From NCBI RefSeq assembly GCF_003752585.1, contig NZ_RKHR01000003.1, positions 1,116,001 through 1,180,000 on the forward strand: a DNA stretch of 64,000 nt, in the 5' to 3' direction. The position numbers and the translations under genes were made by a program. The DNA is from Sinobacterium caligoides. Its GTDB lineage: Bacteria; Pseudomonadota; Gammaproteobacteria; Pseudomonadales; Sinobacteriaceae. The notes beneath the pieces are model-generated. The model saw only the letters and a program-made list of their open reading frames with translations. It was not told where the DNA came from and searched no databases. Position 1 is the stretch's first letter; every line of letters begins with the position of its first letter. Shown here in pieces: positions 8,502 to 17,728 of this stretch.

Positions 8502-9665
8502 ATGCGAAAAACCATGCTCAGCGTACAATTTATCGACTCGATGTCCGACATTAGCCGCCAGGACTGGAACGAGATTGCCGGCACCAACTTTCCATTCACT
8601 CGTCATGAGTTTCTGCAAGCCCTTGAAGACAGCGCCGCCGTGACGGCACGCACTGGCTGGCAGCCACATCACGCACTGATCTATGACGACCAAGCCCTAG
8701 TCGCCGCACTTCCTCTGTATCTGAAAAGTCACAGCTACGGTGAGTACGTCTTCGATTTTCAATGGGCCAATGCCTACCAGCAACAGCGCTTAGATTACTA
8801 CCCAAAGTTAGTCTCCAGCATCCCCTTCACCCCTGTTACGGGCCCACGCCTCTGCCTCAAGGCTGGATACGACGAACAGCTGATCGTACAAAATTTACTA
8901 AAGGCCATTCAACAACTGGCCACAGAAAACAGCTTGTCGGGTTGGCACTTGCTATTCCCCAACGCAGCACTTTCTAGGCAACTACTCCGGCTCGGTGCAC
9001 CACGCCGCCGCGCAGTACATTTTCGCTGGCAGAACAACAACTTTCACAGCTTCGATGATTTTCTCGCCACCTTCAGTTCACGCAAACGCAAAAACCTGCG
9101 CCGCGAACGCCAGAAAATTGTAGAGCAAGACATCAGCATCGAAACCCTCACCGGACACCAGATCACGCCAGCACATTGGCGACAATTCGCCCTCTTCTAT
9201 CGGCAGACCTACGCCAAAAAAAGTGGCCATGCCGGCTATCTCGACCACGCCTTCTTCTTGCAAGTAGGCGAGACCATGAGTGAACATACCGTCTTAATGC
9301 TGGCCAAGTGCGGCGACCGTTATGTCGCTGGCGCACTAAGCTTCCAAGACGCTGAGCACCTCTACGGTCGCTACTGGGGCTGCAGCGAGGAGTTCGACAG
9401 CCTACATTTTGAGCTTTGTTACTATCAGGGGATTGATTACTGCATCACCCATGGCCTCAAGCAGTTCGATCCTGGTGTACAGGGTGAGCATAAGATACAG
9501 CGAGGCTTCCAGCCCTACTACAGCTACTCGAATCACTGGCTGAAGCACCCTGGTTTTCACGACGCGATCACACGCTTTATCGATCAAGAAGACGCTCACA
9601 TTGATCGATACAAAGCTGAAGCCACAGCGCTGCTGCCCTTCAAATCAAACAGTCGCTCGCCTTAA
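8502..9665 (+). CDS. FemAB-like / DUF482 GNAT-superfamily protein
   Basis: A 387-residue soluble protein of the family described as peptidoglycan biosynthesis/recognition, FemAB-like (PF04339). Typical segments are HHALIYDDQALVAALPLYLK near the start, the basic stretch FSSRKRKNLRRERQKI (about 180-195), FYRQTYAKKSGHAGYL, and the end motif QGEHKIQRGFQPYYSYSNHW. Family members are usually annotated as acyl- or aminoacyl-transferases; the acceptor is unknown. Its end overlaps the stop of the convergent kinase gene by 4 bp. The second ATG (8514) is an alternative start. Confidence 0.8.
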   Translation: MRKTMLSVQFIDSMSDISRQDWNEIAGTNFPFTRHEFLQALEDSAAVTARTGWQPHHALIYDDQALVAALPLYLKSHSYGEYVFDFQWANAYQQQRLDYYPKLVSSIPFTPVTGPRLCLKAGYDEQLIVQNLLKAIQQLATENSLSGWHLLFPNAALSRQLLRLGAPRRRAVHFRWQNNNFHSFDDFLATFSSRKRKNLRRERQKIVEQDISIETLTGHQITPAHWRQFALFYRQTYAKKSGHAGYLDHAFFLQVGETMSEHTVLMLAKCGDRYVAGALSFQDAEHLYGRYWGCSEEFDSLHFELCYYQGIDYCITHGLKQFDPGVQGEHKIQRGFQPYYSYSNHWLKHPGFHDAITRFIDQEDAHIDRYKAEATALLPFKSNSRSP

Positions 9666-12052
9666 CACACCTCCAATACTGCGAACTTCTTCAGCACTCG
9701 CTCGAGCTCTACGAGTCGCACAGGCTTAGTAAGCACCTCATTCATACCCGCTTCATAGCAACGCAGAATATTATCGTCCATGACATTCGCAGTAATAGCT
9801 ATAATCGGTATGGCGGGCAGGTCGTCACGCTGCTCAAGCTGTCGAATCTCCCGTGTTGCAGCGTAACCGTCCTTATGAGGCATTTCTAGATCCATGATTA
9901 CCGCTTTCAAAACAGGCGATTGTCGCTGATATTGCTCCAGCGCCTGCTGTCCATCATCAACCATCGTCGGCACAACCCCTAACTTATTCAGCATAGCGAT
10001 AATGACTTGTTGATTGACCGGGTTATCCTCGGCAACTAACAGCTTAATCTCCGCGCCTTCGCCCGCCTCAGTAGACAGAGAACTCTGTGTCGAGCCACGA
10101 TAAAGCGCCTCCTGCCCTCGATAGGCAACGCGATCACTCACTAGCTGAAAGCTGGCTGTAAACCAGAATTCGGATCCTCTGCCCAGCTCGCTATTAACAC
10201 CAATCTTACCCCCCATCATACGCACTAGGCGCTGACTAATAGAGAGCCCTAGCCCCGTTCCACCATAGGTTCTCGTCGTCGATCGGTCGGCCTGTACGAA
10301 GGCATCAAACAACTGTGACTGCATAGGCTTCGCAATACCGATACCCGTATCGAAGATGCTGAAAATGAGCATGACTCTATCCTCCTGACGGCTCAGCAAC
10401 CCCATATAGACGTTAATTTTGCCCCGCTCGGTGAACTTGAAGGCATTACTAAGCAGGTTGTTCAGAACCTGCTGCAAGCGTATCGTATCGCCACACAAAT
10501 CGACGGGGCAGTCGTCGGCAAGGTGCACGGTAAACTCAATCGACTTACTCAGTGACTGACTGGTAAAAATAGTTTCGGTGTAATCGGCCACAGCACGCAG
10601 GTTAAACGGCTCATGCTCCAGCTCCATCTTTCCCGCCTCGATCTTAGAAAAGTCGAGGATGTCACTAATCACTGCCAATAACATATTGCCTGAATTCAAA
10701 ATTACGCGAGTAAAATGCGCCTGTTGCACCGACTGCTGGGTTGACTCCAGCATCTGCGCCATCCCCAATACCCCGTTGACCGGTGTGCGTATTTCATGGC
10801 TCATGGTAGCCAACAAATCACTTTTTTCTTGGCTTGCGGCCTTGGCGATGGCCACTTCCTGGGCAAGCTTTAACGCTCGCTCTTTCTCCACTGACGCCAT
10901 CACCGCAATAGTCCAGCAGACGATGATCGATTGAATAATAATACCGAAGCCGACGCTATGACGAATCAACGGGCTGTAGGGTAGATAACCATATGAGGCA
11001 AAAATGGCATAGGAACAGCTACAGAAATAGATCACCATTGCAAATAGGAATCGCCCCGCATTCGGGTAACCCTGGTAGATCTTTAACACTGAGGTAAATA
11101 TCAATAAAACATAGACACTAAAGATCATCACCACCATCAGGCGGATCATTGTCTCGTAGCCACCGAGCCAGTAGTAACAGCTGATCGTGATGAGAACAGT
11201 GGCCGACATTGACAGATAGCAGCCATGTAGCCATCGATTCAACTGATAGACTCTGAAAAAGAGGTTAACCATCGCCATCATGCTAATAAAATTTAACCCC
11301 AACAACACGATCATAAGAAACTTATGCCATTCGGGACTATCGTCCAGCAAATACTGAAAGACCCCCGAGAAACCCATGATCGTCAGTATCGATAACACCA
11401 GGTAGACAAGAAAACCATAGGCTTGCGCATTAGGCATGGCAATAGGCACGAATATCGCCATGAAAATACAGATGCCAAAGCCGACCCCCAGAAACAACAG
11501 GCTGATGATCAATGACTTCGAGGTATTAACAGCAAACTCCGTGGTCGAGCTAATCACCGGGTAGATAAGCGGCGTATTGGTTGTATAGATTTTAAAATAC
11601 AGCTCAATGCTGTCACCAGCGGCAATCGTCAGCGGCATAGCCACAAATTGGTGCTGTATCGGCCACTGGGAAAACGCGTAGTTTAAGCCCGCCCGCTGCT
11701 GCACAAGTTCACCTTGGAGGAGATAATTTAGCTCCAACTCTTCGAACAAAACATCATTAAAGTTAATGATGTAGTCCTGCTGATTTTCCTCCGTATTCTG
11801 TAGCGATACGCGAAACCAGACCACCTCTTTAGTCGCCGGGGTAGCGAAATCCAACAGTGGACGGAAGTTCAGTAAAGTAGGGTCAGTATAGAGCTGCTGT
11901 GCCGTCACTGCGCCACTGCTATCGACACTGTATTCCAGCTCGGGTGAGAGCACGTAGCTCTGCCCATCCTCAAGCGCTATAACACCGGCGTGACTAAAAA
12001 CGCCGAACAGCGACAGCAATAGGGTGATGATCGTATAAAACGTTTTGCACAT
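9662..12052 (-). CDS. 7TMR-DISM hybrid sensor histidine kinase with receiver domain
   Basis: About 796 residues from the chosen ATG, which begins a good signal peptide (MCKTFYTIITLLLSLFGVFSHA); an upstream ATG would add 27 residues that look non-coding. Domain order: a periplasmic 7TMR-DISM extracellular domain (about 30-175), seven TM helices (about 180-385), a short linker, HisKA with the H-box SHEIRTPVNGVLGM, HATPase with NNLLSNAFKFTE, FDTGIGI and GTGLGLSIS, then a C-terminal receiver with the phospho-acceptor VIMDLEMPHKDG and LTKPV. All catalytic motifs are intact. By family knowledge the DISM domain often senses carbohydrates. No separate response regulator is adjacent, so phosphotransfer to an unlinked Hpt/regulator is likely. 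Confidence 0.9.
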   Translation of the reverse strand: MCKTFYTIITLLLSLFGVFSHAGVIALEDGQSYVLSPELEYSVDSSGAVTAQQLYTDPTLLNFRPLLDFATPATKEVVWFRVSLQNTEENQQDYIINFNDVLFEELELNYLLQGELVQQRAGLNYAFSQWPIQHQFVAMPLTIAAGDSIELYFKIYTTNTPLIYPVISSTTEFAVNTSKSLIISLLFLGVGFGICIFMAIFVPIAMPNAQAYGFLVYLVLSILTIMGFSGVFQYLLDDSPEWHKFLMIVLLGLNFISMMAMVNLFFRVYQLNRWLHGCYLSMSATVLITISCYYWLGGYETMIRLMVVMIFSVYVLLIFTSVLKIYQGYPNAGRFLFAMVIYFCSCSYAIFASYGYLPYSPLIRHSVGFGIIIQSIIVCWTIAVMASVEKERALKLAQEVAIAKAASQEKSDLLATMSHEIRTPVNGVLGMAQMLESTQQSVQQAHFTRVILNSGNMLLAVISDILDFSKIEAGKMELEHEPFNLRAVADYTETIFTSQSLSKSIEFTVHLADDCPVDLCGDTIRLQQVLNNLLSNAFKFTERGKINVYMGLLSRQEDRVMLIFSIFDTGIGIAKPMQSQLFDAFVQADRSTTRTYGGTGLGLSISQRLVRMMGGKIGVNSELGRGSEFWFTASFQLVSDRVAYRGQEALYRGSTQSSLSTEAGEGAEIKLLVAEDNPVNQQVIIAMLNKLGVVPTMVDDGQQALEQYQRQSPVLKAVIMDLEMPHKDGYAATREIRQLEQRDDLPAIPIIAITANVMDDNILRCYEAGMNEVLTKPVRLVELERVLKKFAVLEVC

Positions 12053-12180
12053 AGCCCCTAACTTTATATTTTTATTCTTGCCTATTCCAAACAGCTTATT
12101 GAGCATGCCGCAATGACAGACCTTAAACAACACTCCTTGTCGCTGTTAACAAGCCAATGTTCTATAGATAACTCTATCGC

Positions 12181-12543
12181 CTAACGCTCCGACTCAAAGG
12201 TCAACGATACCGAATCAGCAAAGCGCAGTGCATGGGGCTTATCAACGGTCACCCGGGCAAAATTAACGCTGCTATGCTCCATACAGATCGCCAATAGATC
12301 GCCGACCAGCTTTTCCAACAATAAAAAACGTCCTTCCTCGACATGCTTAATAAGGCTCTTGGTTATCGTCTTATAGTTGAGTGCCGACTCGACGACATCG
12401 CTCTGTAGTGCATCACAGGTGGGGTAGTGAATTTCCACGTTGATGACAATATCCTGCTGTTTCTGTCGCTCCTCTTCGTTGAAACCAATAAAGGTTCGTA
12501 GTCGCAAATTGGTGATCTTAATAATGGCGTTACTAATCTGCAT
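12181..12543 (-). CDS. folX: Dihydroneopterin triphosphate 2'-epimerase FolX
   Basis: This 120-residue protein is close to E. coli FolX across its length: IIKITNLRLRTFIGFNEEE, QDIVINVEIHYP, SALNYKTITKSLIKHVE, FLLLEKLVGDLL and PHALRFADSVSLTFE. The family is the small tunnel-fold paralogue of dihydroneopterin aldolase FolB. The LRTFIGFNEEE start and the HALRFADSVS end favour FolX over FolB. FolX epimerises dihydroneopterin triphosphate to the monapterin form. The gene appears monocistronic. Confidence 0.93.
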   Translation of the reverse strand: MQISNAIIKITNLRLRTFIGFNEEERQKQQDIVINVEIHYPTCDALQSDVVESALNYKTITKSLIKHVEEGRFLLLEKLVGDLLAICMEHSSVNFARVTVDKPHALRFADSVSLTFESER

Positions 12544-12771
12544 TGATCATTATCCTTAAGGCTTGCATGCCCATTTTATATACTATGTAAGCAATAATGT
12601 GGAGGCTTATCTTGCTGCTTTTGACATTATTCACCTCTCCTCACCACTGCTTTGACGCAACAAACAACAGTATCAATTGCCCCTTATCAAAGGCTCAATT
12701 TCAACAGCGTGTTATCGTGTCAGATCTGCTTATATTGACAAGCTGTCACATCCATTGCCACGAGGCTCATT

Positions 12772-13167
12772 ATGTTACGTAATAAAATTGCTTTATCCAC
12801 CTGCTGTCTGCTCGCCCTCGCCGCCTGTAGCAGCCAAAGCCCTGCAACGAGTCAGCCTACAAGCCCAGCGAAAGACCTCCCCAGCTGTGAAGCAATGAAG
12901 GGCATGATGGGTGGTTGGCGAGATAGCAAAGTCACACCCACCGCACAAGCCGCCCTCGACAGCGTCTTGAGCCAAATGAACACCACGCTCAAACTGAAAA
13001 AGATTACCAAGGTACGCTCTCAGGTCGTTGCAGGCATGAACTATGCTATCGAGTTTGAGTTCGACAATGGCGAAGTTTGGCACACGACGGTCTATCACTC
13101 GCTAGCCGACGAATTTACCATGACCCAGGCCGCGGCGCCCGGCCCATTACCCGCTATCTGCCGTTAA
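12772..13167 (+). CDS. Cystatin-motif lipoprotein
   Basis: A 131-residue exported lipoprotein: signal peptide with lipobox LALAAC (Cys about 19), then a Ser/Thr/Pro linker and a compact domain. The domain contains GGW near its start (GMMGGWRDSKVT), the cystatin signature QVVAG (about residues 84-88) within SQVVAGMNYAIEFEF, and a late hydrophobic strand. QxVxG plus an N-terminal Gly and an alpha-helix before the signature is the phytocystatin/type-1 cystatin pattern, suggesting inhibition of cysteine proteases at the cell envelope. The activity is inferred from the motif only. A strong hairpin follows the gene. Confidence 0.7.
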   Translation: MLRNKIALSTCCLLALAACSSQSPATSQPTSPAKDLPSCEAMKGMMGGWRDSKVTPTAQAALDSVLSQMNTTLKLKKITKVRSQVVAGMNYAIEFEFDNGEVWHTTVYHSLADEFTMTQAAAPGPLPAICR

Positions 13168-13187
13168 GCCTTCTCGGCACAAAGCCA

Positions 13188-13219
13188 CTTAACAGCCTGT
13201 TGTTCGCCGGGCTGTTAAG
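13188..13219. terminator. Hairpin between convergent genes (probable bidirectional terminator)
   Basis: CTTAACAGCC (13188-13197) pairs perfectly with GGCTGTTAAG (13210-13219) across a 12-nt loop. It sits between the cystatin-like gene and the convergent epoxide-hydrolase-like gene. No T-tract follows. Confidence 0.55.
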
Positions 13220-13266
13220 CTCACCTCTGCCACTCCCTGCTCTAAACCAATACCTGCATGGTTGCA

Positions 13267-13665
13267 CTAACTCAACTGCTGCATACACTGCTGTAAGTCG
13301 AAATAGTCTCGCCAGTGCATAATTCGGCCATCAACAATTTCAAATATGCCCATGACCTTAAAGCTGACCCACTGGCCACGCACTTGATAACGGTCGCTGC
13401 GCTCAGTAAAAACACAACCCCCTTCACCACTGCCAATATGATGCAACTGCCAATCAATCGCGCTCGCCAAGCTGTGAATGATGGATAGCTCCTGCCAAAT
13501 TTCCTCTCGCCCTTGGCGCGGCTCCATCGGTATGTTGTGGTAGCAGGCTTGCTCGGCAAAAAAGGCCAGTATTTCGGCCTTCTCGTTGCGCATGATTGCC
13601 GCAATAAAGTCTTTAACCAAGGCAATATTTTCCACGCATTCGGGGGCTTTAACACGGTCAATCAT
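13267..13665 (-). CDS. Limonene-1,2-epoxide hydrolase / SnoaL-like protein
   Basis: A 132-residue protein of the NTF2-like fold. Segments expected for limonene-epoxide-hydrolase-type proteins are present: CYHNIPMEPRQGREEI, then SDRYQVRGQWVSFKVMGIFEI and the C-terminal HWRDYFDLQQ. In LEH an Asp-Arg-Asp triad activates water. Here Asp in ERSDRY and Asp in WRDYFD are candidate positions together with an Arg, but this was matched by eye only. The substrate is unknown. A generic SnoaL-like polyketide cyclase is the alternative. Confidence 0.7.
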   Translation of the reverse strand: MIDRVKAPECVENIALVKDFIAAIMRNEKAEILAFFAEQACYHNIPMEPRQGREEIWQELSIIHSLASAIDWQLHHIGSGEGGCVFTERSDRYQVRGQWVSFKVMGIFEIVDGRIMHWRDYFDLQQCMQQLS

Positions 13666-13707
13666 ACGGTTCCCTGTATCGCTGTAATGGACTGCACCCG
13701 CCAGAGA

Positions 13708-14253
13708 TCACTCCCGCCACTTAGCCCACGGGTCGACTTTACTATTGGCGCTGCTAGTGTCTTTTTCTTTAGTGGAGCTGGAATCTTTCTCTCCAGTGGA
13801 GTCTTTCTCGCTCATAAAACCTTTATCGCTGCCTCGCGCTCGATCAACGGGCTTCTGCTCCTCGGCAAGATTATCCCGACGATACACCTTGGGAGCAACA
13901 GAAGGCTGTGATCGACGCTCCGACCGCCCCTCTACGCTAAATACCATCGGTTTTCCCGGGCGCTGATTGAGAGGAATAATTCGATCGCGCGGTGGAATGG
14001 TAAACTCCTCATCGCTCGGTCTCGGCAGGCGCTTAAACTTATAAAGGTAAAAGTTTTCGGTTTTCTCCCGCGCCCACGTCGTTTTACGAAGGAATTTCAG
14101 GCTCGACTTAATACTAGGGTTACTGCTGAAACAGTGCATCTTCAGCACCGATGCCAACACTTCCCAACCATAATGATCGACCAGCTCTGTTAACAACACC
14201 TCCAGTTTCAAACCGTGTAGAGGATTGTTTTTTTGTACTTCTATCTCGCTCAT
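13708..14253 (-). CDS. VF530-family (DUF2132) protein with charged C-terminal tail
   Basis: About 181 residues from ATG 14253 (MSEIEVQKN). The first 75 residues are the VF530 domain: [20 protein letters not shown], then [20 protein letters not shown] and [16 protein letters not shown]530 proteins are small and described as DNA-binding. Here a tail of about 105 residues, rich in Arg, Ser, Glu and Lys with repeated EKDS-type runs, is added and looks disordered. The tail may be lineage-specific. An upstream in-frame ATG at 14322 is less likely because the extra residues have no domain similarity. Confidence 0.75.
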   Translation of the reverse strand: MSEIEVQKNNPLHGLKLEVLLTELVDHYGWEVLASVLKMHCFSSNPSIKSSLKFLRKTTWAREKTENFYLYKFKRLPRPSDEEFTIPPRDRIIPLNQRPGKPMVFSVEGRSERRSQPSVAPKVYRRDNLAEEQKPVDRARGSDKGFMSEKDSTGEKDSSSTKEKDTSSANSKVDPWAKWRE

Positions 14254-14600
14254 GAGGATATCTGACTCTCGATTAGCTACGACTCCACTGGCTAAAACTA
14301 CCAGTAAGTGGCAACAGCGCAAAGATTACCTGCCTGCTACCAAGTCTCTCAGTATAACAGCTGGCAGACAGACATCGCGAATTAACTCCCCTGATCCCCT
14401 CTTTCACTCTCATCACCTCCGTCGCAAGCCACCCCGGTGCCTGTCTACCGCTTCTCACGCTACTGTTGCTTGGCTAGACAACAAGGAACCGGCGAGGCCA
14501 GAACGTTCAAGACCACAACGCTAACCAAGCCTATCGCCGAGATCACCATGATGGTTAACAATAACAAAGACAGGACGTCGAGATGAAGCCCACCCACCCC

Positions 14601-14630
14601 AGCCAAGCCAAGCCAAGCCAAGCCAAGCCA
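14601..14630. repeat. Pentanucleotide tandem repeat (AGCCA)x6
   Basis: Six perfect copies of AGCCA occupy 14601-14630 in the non-coding 14254-14718 stretch, upstream of the CsrA-like gene. Otherwise nothing recognisable was seen in that stretch. Confidence 0.95.
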
Positions 14631-14718
14631 GTATCCGCCCATGCCAATCGATCGGCTTTAGCGCCAAACAGCGACAAGCTCCCACGTTATCCATCAACTA
14701 TAAATACTGGGAGATGAG

Positions 14719-15075
14719 ATGATGCCTTTATCATTACAGCGCAGTATCAACCAGTCCATCGTGATCAACGGCGACATCATCATCACCGTTCGGCAGTCAC
14801 TGTTCGAAGGCAGTGTCGAGCTACAGGTTTCCGCCCCCAACAACATGCGTATCGATCGTGCCGAGATTCATAAGCGACGCGAGGCGGAAAAAGGCCGAAG
14901 CTGGCGACTACCTAGGCTTCACCGCAACCCGCCGATGAACGATCGCTACCTTGCGGCAGATAAACCTGCAGCGAACAAGGCTACGACGCTATTCAAAGGG
15001 ACGACGATCAGCTTTAGGCGTCGGCGCAGCCAGGAATCATCAACAAGCCTTAGCGAAAACTGTAGTACGCCGTAA
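14719..15075 (+). CDS. Divergent CsrA/RsmA-like RNA-binding protein with odd C-terminus
   Basis: Of 118 residues, the first 55 or so resemble CsrA: LQRSINQSIVINGDIIITV, VELQVSAPNNMRIDRAEIHKR and REAEKG. They keep the NAP-like turn and the Arg of the R-x-E-I motif that contacts GGA RNA, but the usual LTRR start is replaced by LQRS. The remaining 60 or so residues (Arg/Pro/Thr/Ser-rich) have no CsrA counterpart. The +1 frame at GAAAAAGGCC (about 14889) reads KAEAGDYLGFTATRR and then stops, so a frameshift may have replaced the natural end. The start has GGGAG upstream. The gene may be functional, divergent or decaying. Confidence 0.6.
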   Translation: MMPLSLQRSINQSIVINGDIIITVRQSLFEGSVELQVSAPNNMRIDRAEIHKRREAEKGRSWRLPRLHRNPPMNDRYLAADKPAANKATTLFKGTTISFRRRRSQESSTSLSENCSTP

Positions 15076-15194
15076 CAAGCGCCACAGAGTTGCTGCGCAG
15101 AATTCGATATTTGAAACGATACCGCTATGCTAATATCGCCATAACAGTCAACGACTCAGATTGATCTTCTAGCAACTCCGTGCAGAGCAGAGAA

Positions 15195-15533
15195 ATGAAA
15201 GAATTAGTGGTAACAGACACAGTAATAGGGCAAGGCAAAGAAGTCGTCAAAGGGGCACTCATCACCACAGAGTATCGCGGCTATCTCACCGATGGCAGCA
15301 CCTTCGACTCTTCCTACGAACGCGGCAAGCCGTTGCAGTGTGTCATCGGAACCGGGCGCATGATTAAGGGCTGGGATCAAGGGCTCATGGGCATGAGGGT
15401 CGGCGGAAAACGACAGCTGTTTGTCCCCTCACACTTGGCCTACGGTGAAAGGAAGATGGGCGACGCCATCCCTGCCAACGCCGATCTAAATTTTGAAATC
15501 GAGTTACTGGAAGTACTCACCCGTGACGACTAA
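15195..15533 (+). CDS. FKBP-type peptidyl-prolyl cis-trans isomerase
   Basis: A 112-residue single FKBP domain: VKGALITTEYRGYLTDGSTF, SSYERGKPLQCVIGTGRMIK, GWDQGLMGMRVGGKRQL, PSHLAYGERKMGDAIPANAD and LNFEIELLEV. The active-site aromatic residues (Tyr, Phe, Asp, Trp, Tyr) are in place. With no signal peptide it is cytoplasmic and minimal, like the short FKBP/FkpB-like isomerases. I chose ATG 15195; a GTG five codons earlier is possible. It is convergent with the P450 gene. Confidence 0.92.
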   Translation: MKELVVTDTVIGQGKEVVKGALITTEYRGYLTDGSTFDSSYERGKPLQCVIGTGRMIKGWDQGLMGMRVGGKRQLFVPSHLAYGERKMGDAIPANADLNFEIELLEVLTRDD

Positions 15534-15567
15534 CTTCTAGCCAATGTCAGTCATCACAGGGTAAAAG

Positions 15568-16920
15568 CTAGCGCCTGCTATAGCGAATACGGCAGGGGCT
15601 TTCCGGCCACTTAGTCTCCAGCCCCTTCTTTGGCTGTGGATCTTTATCGACCAGTGTAATATTGTAGTTTTGCAGTAACTTAACCATGATCAGCTTCATC
15701 TCTAAATTGGCAAAGTTCACCCCTGCACAGCGATGTACTCCGCCCCCGAAACCAATGAGACTGAATTTTTTCTTATCTTCTAGGCGATCGGGCGAGAACC
15801 TCAGCGGGTCATATTTATGCGGCTCACGAAACACCTCTGGTATATTATGTGCGGTCTCCGGGGCGACAAATACCATCGTGCCCTCTTTCACCTCATAGCC
15901 ATCAAACTCCATATCATCTCGAACGCCACGCATAATCACATGCGCCACCGGGTGCATTCTTTCTGACTCCTTAATCGCCCAGTCAATACTCTTCAGCTGC
16001 TTCAACTCAGCAGACTGATAGCTCTGCCGATCACCCACGACCTCGTCGATATCGCGCCTCACACGAGCAAGATATTCCTCGTTCTGCAACAAGCCGATCA
16101 GCGTCCAGCTGGTATGCCCCACCGTCGTTTCATGGGCCGCCCAAGGAATAAACAGCAACATACTAATCAATAGCTTATCTGGCACTGGACGACCGCCGTA
16201 GTAAGTTGACTCAATCAACTCCTGGAACAAGTCCTTCGGCTCAAGGGGGTTCTTGCGTCGCTCCTGCATCAAGTTATAAATCATCTCCTCAACCTTTACC
16301 TTGGCCTGCTTGCTGCGTCTAAACTTTGGCAGCGGCAGCCAGGAAGGCAGGATGACATCGGCACCTTGGGAAAACTCGCGATACACCTGGAAATACTCCT
16401 CACCCAGCTGATAGCGGAAATTCTCACCGAAGAAGGCGTGTGCACCGATGTGCATAACCAGCGGGCCAAATGCCTCCACTAGATCGATCTCACCCTCATC
16501 ACCCAAGGTATTGGCCATGAAGTCGTCGATCTCAGTGACCATCAGCTCGATAAAGCGATCATTATTCTTCAATAAAGGCAAAATCACCTTCATCTGCTCT
16601 TGCGATTCCGTCAAGTGGGCAAAGGTGAATAATCGTTTGTCGAACATTTTCAATAGCGTTTCATAGCCCTGACGCATGGAGAAAATGCCATCTGTCTCCT
16701 TGAAGAAGAATTGATGGTAATCAGGCCCCAACATCACGACGCCTTTTTTTAAGCCCAAGTCGAGGGAGAAGATCATACCGTGCTCCTCGTAACCACGGCG
16801 AATCACCTTATGAGGATCCCGCAAAAACTCCAGACCATGGCCTATTAACGGCAACCGCCCACTCACCATTGGTGGCGCACAGCGTGTCTCTTCGAGCTCG
16901 TTCAACAGCGGTTTGTTCAT
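15568..16920 (-). CDS. Cytochrome P450, CYP51-like layout
   Basis: About 450 residues. It has a Pro-rich hinge (SGRLPLIGHGLEFLRDP), an I-helix AAHETT in place of the usual AGxE/DTT, K-helix ExxR as ESERMHP, and the haem loop FGGGVHRCAG with the Cys thiolate. The length and a C-terminus ending shortly after the L-helix suit a class I bacterial P450. The overall spacing recalls sterol 14-demethylase-like enzymes, but the substrate cannot be called. AAGGAT sits 7 bp before the second ATG, so 16920 is preferred to 16926. No ferredoxin or reductase gene is adjacent. Confidence 0.88.
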   Translation of the reverse strand: MNKPLLNELEETRCAPPMVSGRLPLIGHGLEFLRDPHKVIRRGYEEHGMIFSLDLGLKKGVVMLGPDYHQFFFKETDGIFSMRQGYETLLKMFDKRLFTFAHLTESQEQMKVILPLLKNNDRFIELMVTEIDDFMANTLGDEGEIDLVEAFGPLVMHIGAHAFFGENFRYQLGEEYFQVYREFSQGADVILPSWLPLPKFRRSKQAKVKVEEMIYNLMQERRKNPLEPKDLFQELIESTYYGGRPVPDKLLISMLLFIPWAAHETTVGHTSWTLIGLLQNEEYLARVRRDIDEVVGDRQSYQSAELKQLKSIDWAIKESERMHPVAHVIMRGVRDDMEFDGYEVKEGTMVFVAPETAHNIPEVFREPHKYDPLRFSPDRLEDKKKFSLIGFGGGVHRCAGVNFANLEMKLIMVKLLQNYNITLVDKDPQPKKGLETKWPESPCRIRYSRR

Positions 16921-17230
16921 CTTCATATCCTTGTTATTATTTGTAGCAAGCCCGCCTGCTTAAACGAGAGAAACGCCGCAGCAGACACCTCTAAAGCCTC
17001 TTCGAGATAGCTCATGAGTCAACTGAAAGTGCTTATATTATTAACAAACTATGCTCGCAAAATTAAGAGGGAACCGCAATTGCAGCTCCCCCCTCTGGCT
17101 GCCTAATATACGAGAAGAGGGCAAAGTACCACGAGAAAAGGTGATGCCGATGTATTCAGCTAAAAGGCTAAAAATTGAATAACGCTTAAGACACCCTGAT
17201 TACGACCAGCAAAAGAGTCGAGCAAGCCAA

Positions 17231-17728
17231 TTAACTGCCCGAGACCTCCTCTCTGACCAATTGAAAACCTCTGGCGATATAGTTTTTCAAGGCCGCCTCA
17301 TGATCCAGTGAACAGGTGTTGACCTCAATACGCGTTGTCCCCTCTATAGCCCACGCCTGTTTAATGGCCTGCGATAGTAAGTAACCACCATAACCTCGAC
17401 CAATAAAAGCAGGGGCCAAACCGAAGTAGGCGATCTCAGTACACCCTTCACCATCAGATTTCAGCTCAAAGTAGCCTGCGATAGTCCCACGATAGTAGGC
17501 GACCCAGGTTTTTAATGCTGGCGACTCAACGTAGGCCTTCCAGGCATCGTCAGATTGATGCTGTTTATCTTGCCACTGCCACTGCTCGCCGACCAACTGG
17601 TAAAGGTATTTATTGAGCCGGTACTCGTCGATTTCAGCCTCTATCACCGAGAGCCCTTTTGCTTCAACTTTCTCAACCAGCTGATTTGGGCTGGTCATTG
17701 ATAAATAATAAATTGAGACAGCGCTCAC
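17231..17728 (-). CDS. GNAT-family N-acetyltransferase
   Basis: This 165-residue protein carries the GNAT core: GTIAGYFELKSDG (beta-4), EIAYFGLAPAFIGRGYGGYLL with the acetyl-CoA loop R-G-Y-G-G, and the late NTCSLDHEAALKNYIARGFQ segment. GTG start, with GGAGG 7 bp upstream. The acceptor is unknown. It stands alone, upstream of a long AT-rich spacer. Confidence 0.85.
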   Translation of the reverse strand: MSAVSIYYLSMTSPNQLVEKVEAKGLSVIEAEIDEYRLNKYLYQLVGEQWQWQDKQHQSDDAWKAYVESPALKTWVAYYRGTIAGYFELKSDGEGCTEIAYFGLAPAFIGRGYGGYLLSQAIKQAWAIEGTTRIEVNTCSLDHEAALKNYIARGFQLVREEVSGS

